A stretch of DNA of 60,088 nucleotides from a virus. A model generated the notes under the pieces. That model made no database searches and was not told the DNA's origin. It was given only the letters and a program-made list of their open reading frames with translations. The translations under genes were made by a program, and so were the position numbers. The DNA is taken from positions 1 to 60,088 of the IMG/VR virus record IMGVR_UViG_3300021963_006531; one strand, written 5' to 3'. Below, piece after piece: positions 59,760-60,088 of the stretch; the first letter of the stretch is position 1; each line of letters starts with the position of its first letter.

Positions 59760-60088
59760 TTGGTTTATAATAAAGCATACATTAGTAATGATATTGATGA
59801 ATCAATATCATACGATAACATTGATGACAAAGGGTATCAAGAAGAAAAGTATCTAGGTAACTATCTTCGTGCTAAAATGAAACGTGAAGGTAAACGTTTT
59901 TGGGCAGGCGATAATATTAGTGAATATATTAGTAACGACCATGTTAAAGAACAACTGATTGATGAAGCCGCAGAAGCATTTGAAACTGTTCTAGATCGTC
60001 TGTTAATTGATAGAGAAAACGATCCTAATAGCAAGGGCACCGCACGTCGACTTGCTAAGATGTACTTTAACGAAATAATGGCAGGTAG
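59760..60088 (+). CDS. folE: GTP cyclohydrolase I (FolE), 3' end outside window
   Basis: The frame from TTG at 59760 (GGAG six bases before it) is open to the window edge. Residues about 75-109 read EAAEAFETVLDRLLIDREND then PNSKGTARRLAKMYFNEIMA, which is the N-terminal helix pair and the TPxRVAKMY signature of FolE. GTP cyclohydrolase I makes dihydroneopterin triphosphate, shared entry point of folate and 7-deazaguanine (preQ0) synthesis. With the DpdA-like and QueD-like genes upstream it points to base modification. The catalytic part lies beyond the window. Confidence 0.82.
   Translation, partial: MVYNKAYISNDIDESISYDNIDDKGYQEEKYLGNYLRAKMKREGKRFWAGDNISEYISNDHVKEQLIDEAAEAFETVLDRLLIDRENDPNSKGTARRLAKMYFNEIMAG

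Noticed and set aside
1-60088. tRNA genes, CRISPR arrays, insertion sequences or integration sites
   Set aside because: No cloverleaf-like sequence, regularly spaced repeat, transposase, integrase or terminal inverted repeat was noticed on reading either strand.

Overview
The window is a dense, almost intergenic-free piece (no gap above about 110 bases) of a large T4-like myovirus genome, AT-rich over most of its length. The T4 hallmarks are a family B DNA polymerase (gp43), a sliding clamp (gp45), a clamp-loader ATPase (gp44), PhoH, and many promoters with the T4-type late core TAAATA. Two-component spanins, lipoprotein signals and GH19 endolysin-type genes point to a Gram-negative host. The mix of genes resembles marine and freshwater T4-like phages (cyanophage or pelagiphage relatives), but no photosynthesis gene is present and the host cannot be named from this sequence.

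Layout. 1-1.2 kb: three overlapping iron-sulfur assembly genes (SufE-like, cut by the window edge; SufT-like; A-type carrier) facing a small zinc-ribbon gene. 1.3-24.6 kb: a late-expressed tail/baseplate adhesin block of seven proteins, including one of about 3,414 residues; four of them share one N-terminal docking motif, and the middle part (about 12.3-16.3 kb) is clearly more GC-rich than its surroundings. 24.6-29 kb: early/middle genes (DnaE-like fragment, GroES-like co-chaperonin, MazG-like pyrophosphohydrolase, cytidylyltransferase, clamp loader, ferredoxin, DUF2452). 29-31 kb: PhoH, divergent from two unknown genes. 31-34.5 kb: lysis and envelope genes (GH19 endolysin, two-part spanin, probable holin, two lipoproteins, DUF4337-like protein). 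34.5-38.2 kb: a proteostasis run of DnaJ, peptide deformylase (broken by one in-frame TGA) and ClpA. 39.4-50.9 kb: a run of proteins nine of which begin with a common short leader of the type M-[K/R]-I-x-E-L-L-x-E, very like the capsid-targeting sequences of T4 internal head proteins. They include a metallopeptidase, two nucleotidyltransferases, a ligase-NMNAT fusion, a lysozyme-like enzyme and basic proteins, with Dps and a HAD phosphatase between them. 51-55 kb: a DNA-binding protein, gp43 and gp45. 55.5 kb to the end: a putative 7-deazaguanine DNA-modification island (DpdA-like transglycosylase, QueD-like T-fold protein, glycosyltransferase, start of FolE).

Regulation can be read unusually well here. 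Early promoters are near-perfect sigma-70 sites (TTGACA, 17 bases, TATAAT type); late promoters are TAAATA. At seven genes the predicted transcription start falls on, or within two bases of, the start codon, implying leaderless mRNAs. Two early promoters carry their -35 hexamer exactly in the loop of a terminator-like hairpin. Two others combine a sigma-70 site and a TAAATA core in the same 29 bases.

The picture is of a phage that packages a set of enzymes in its head for injection, modifies its DNA, and brings its own chaperones and iron-sulfur proteins. All functions are read from sequence motifs only; no database search was run.
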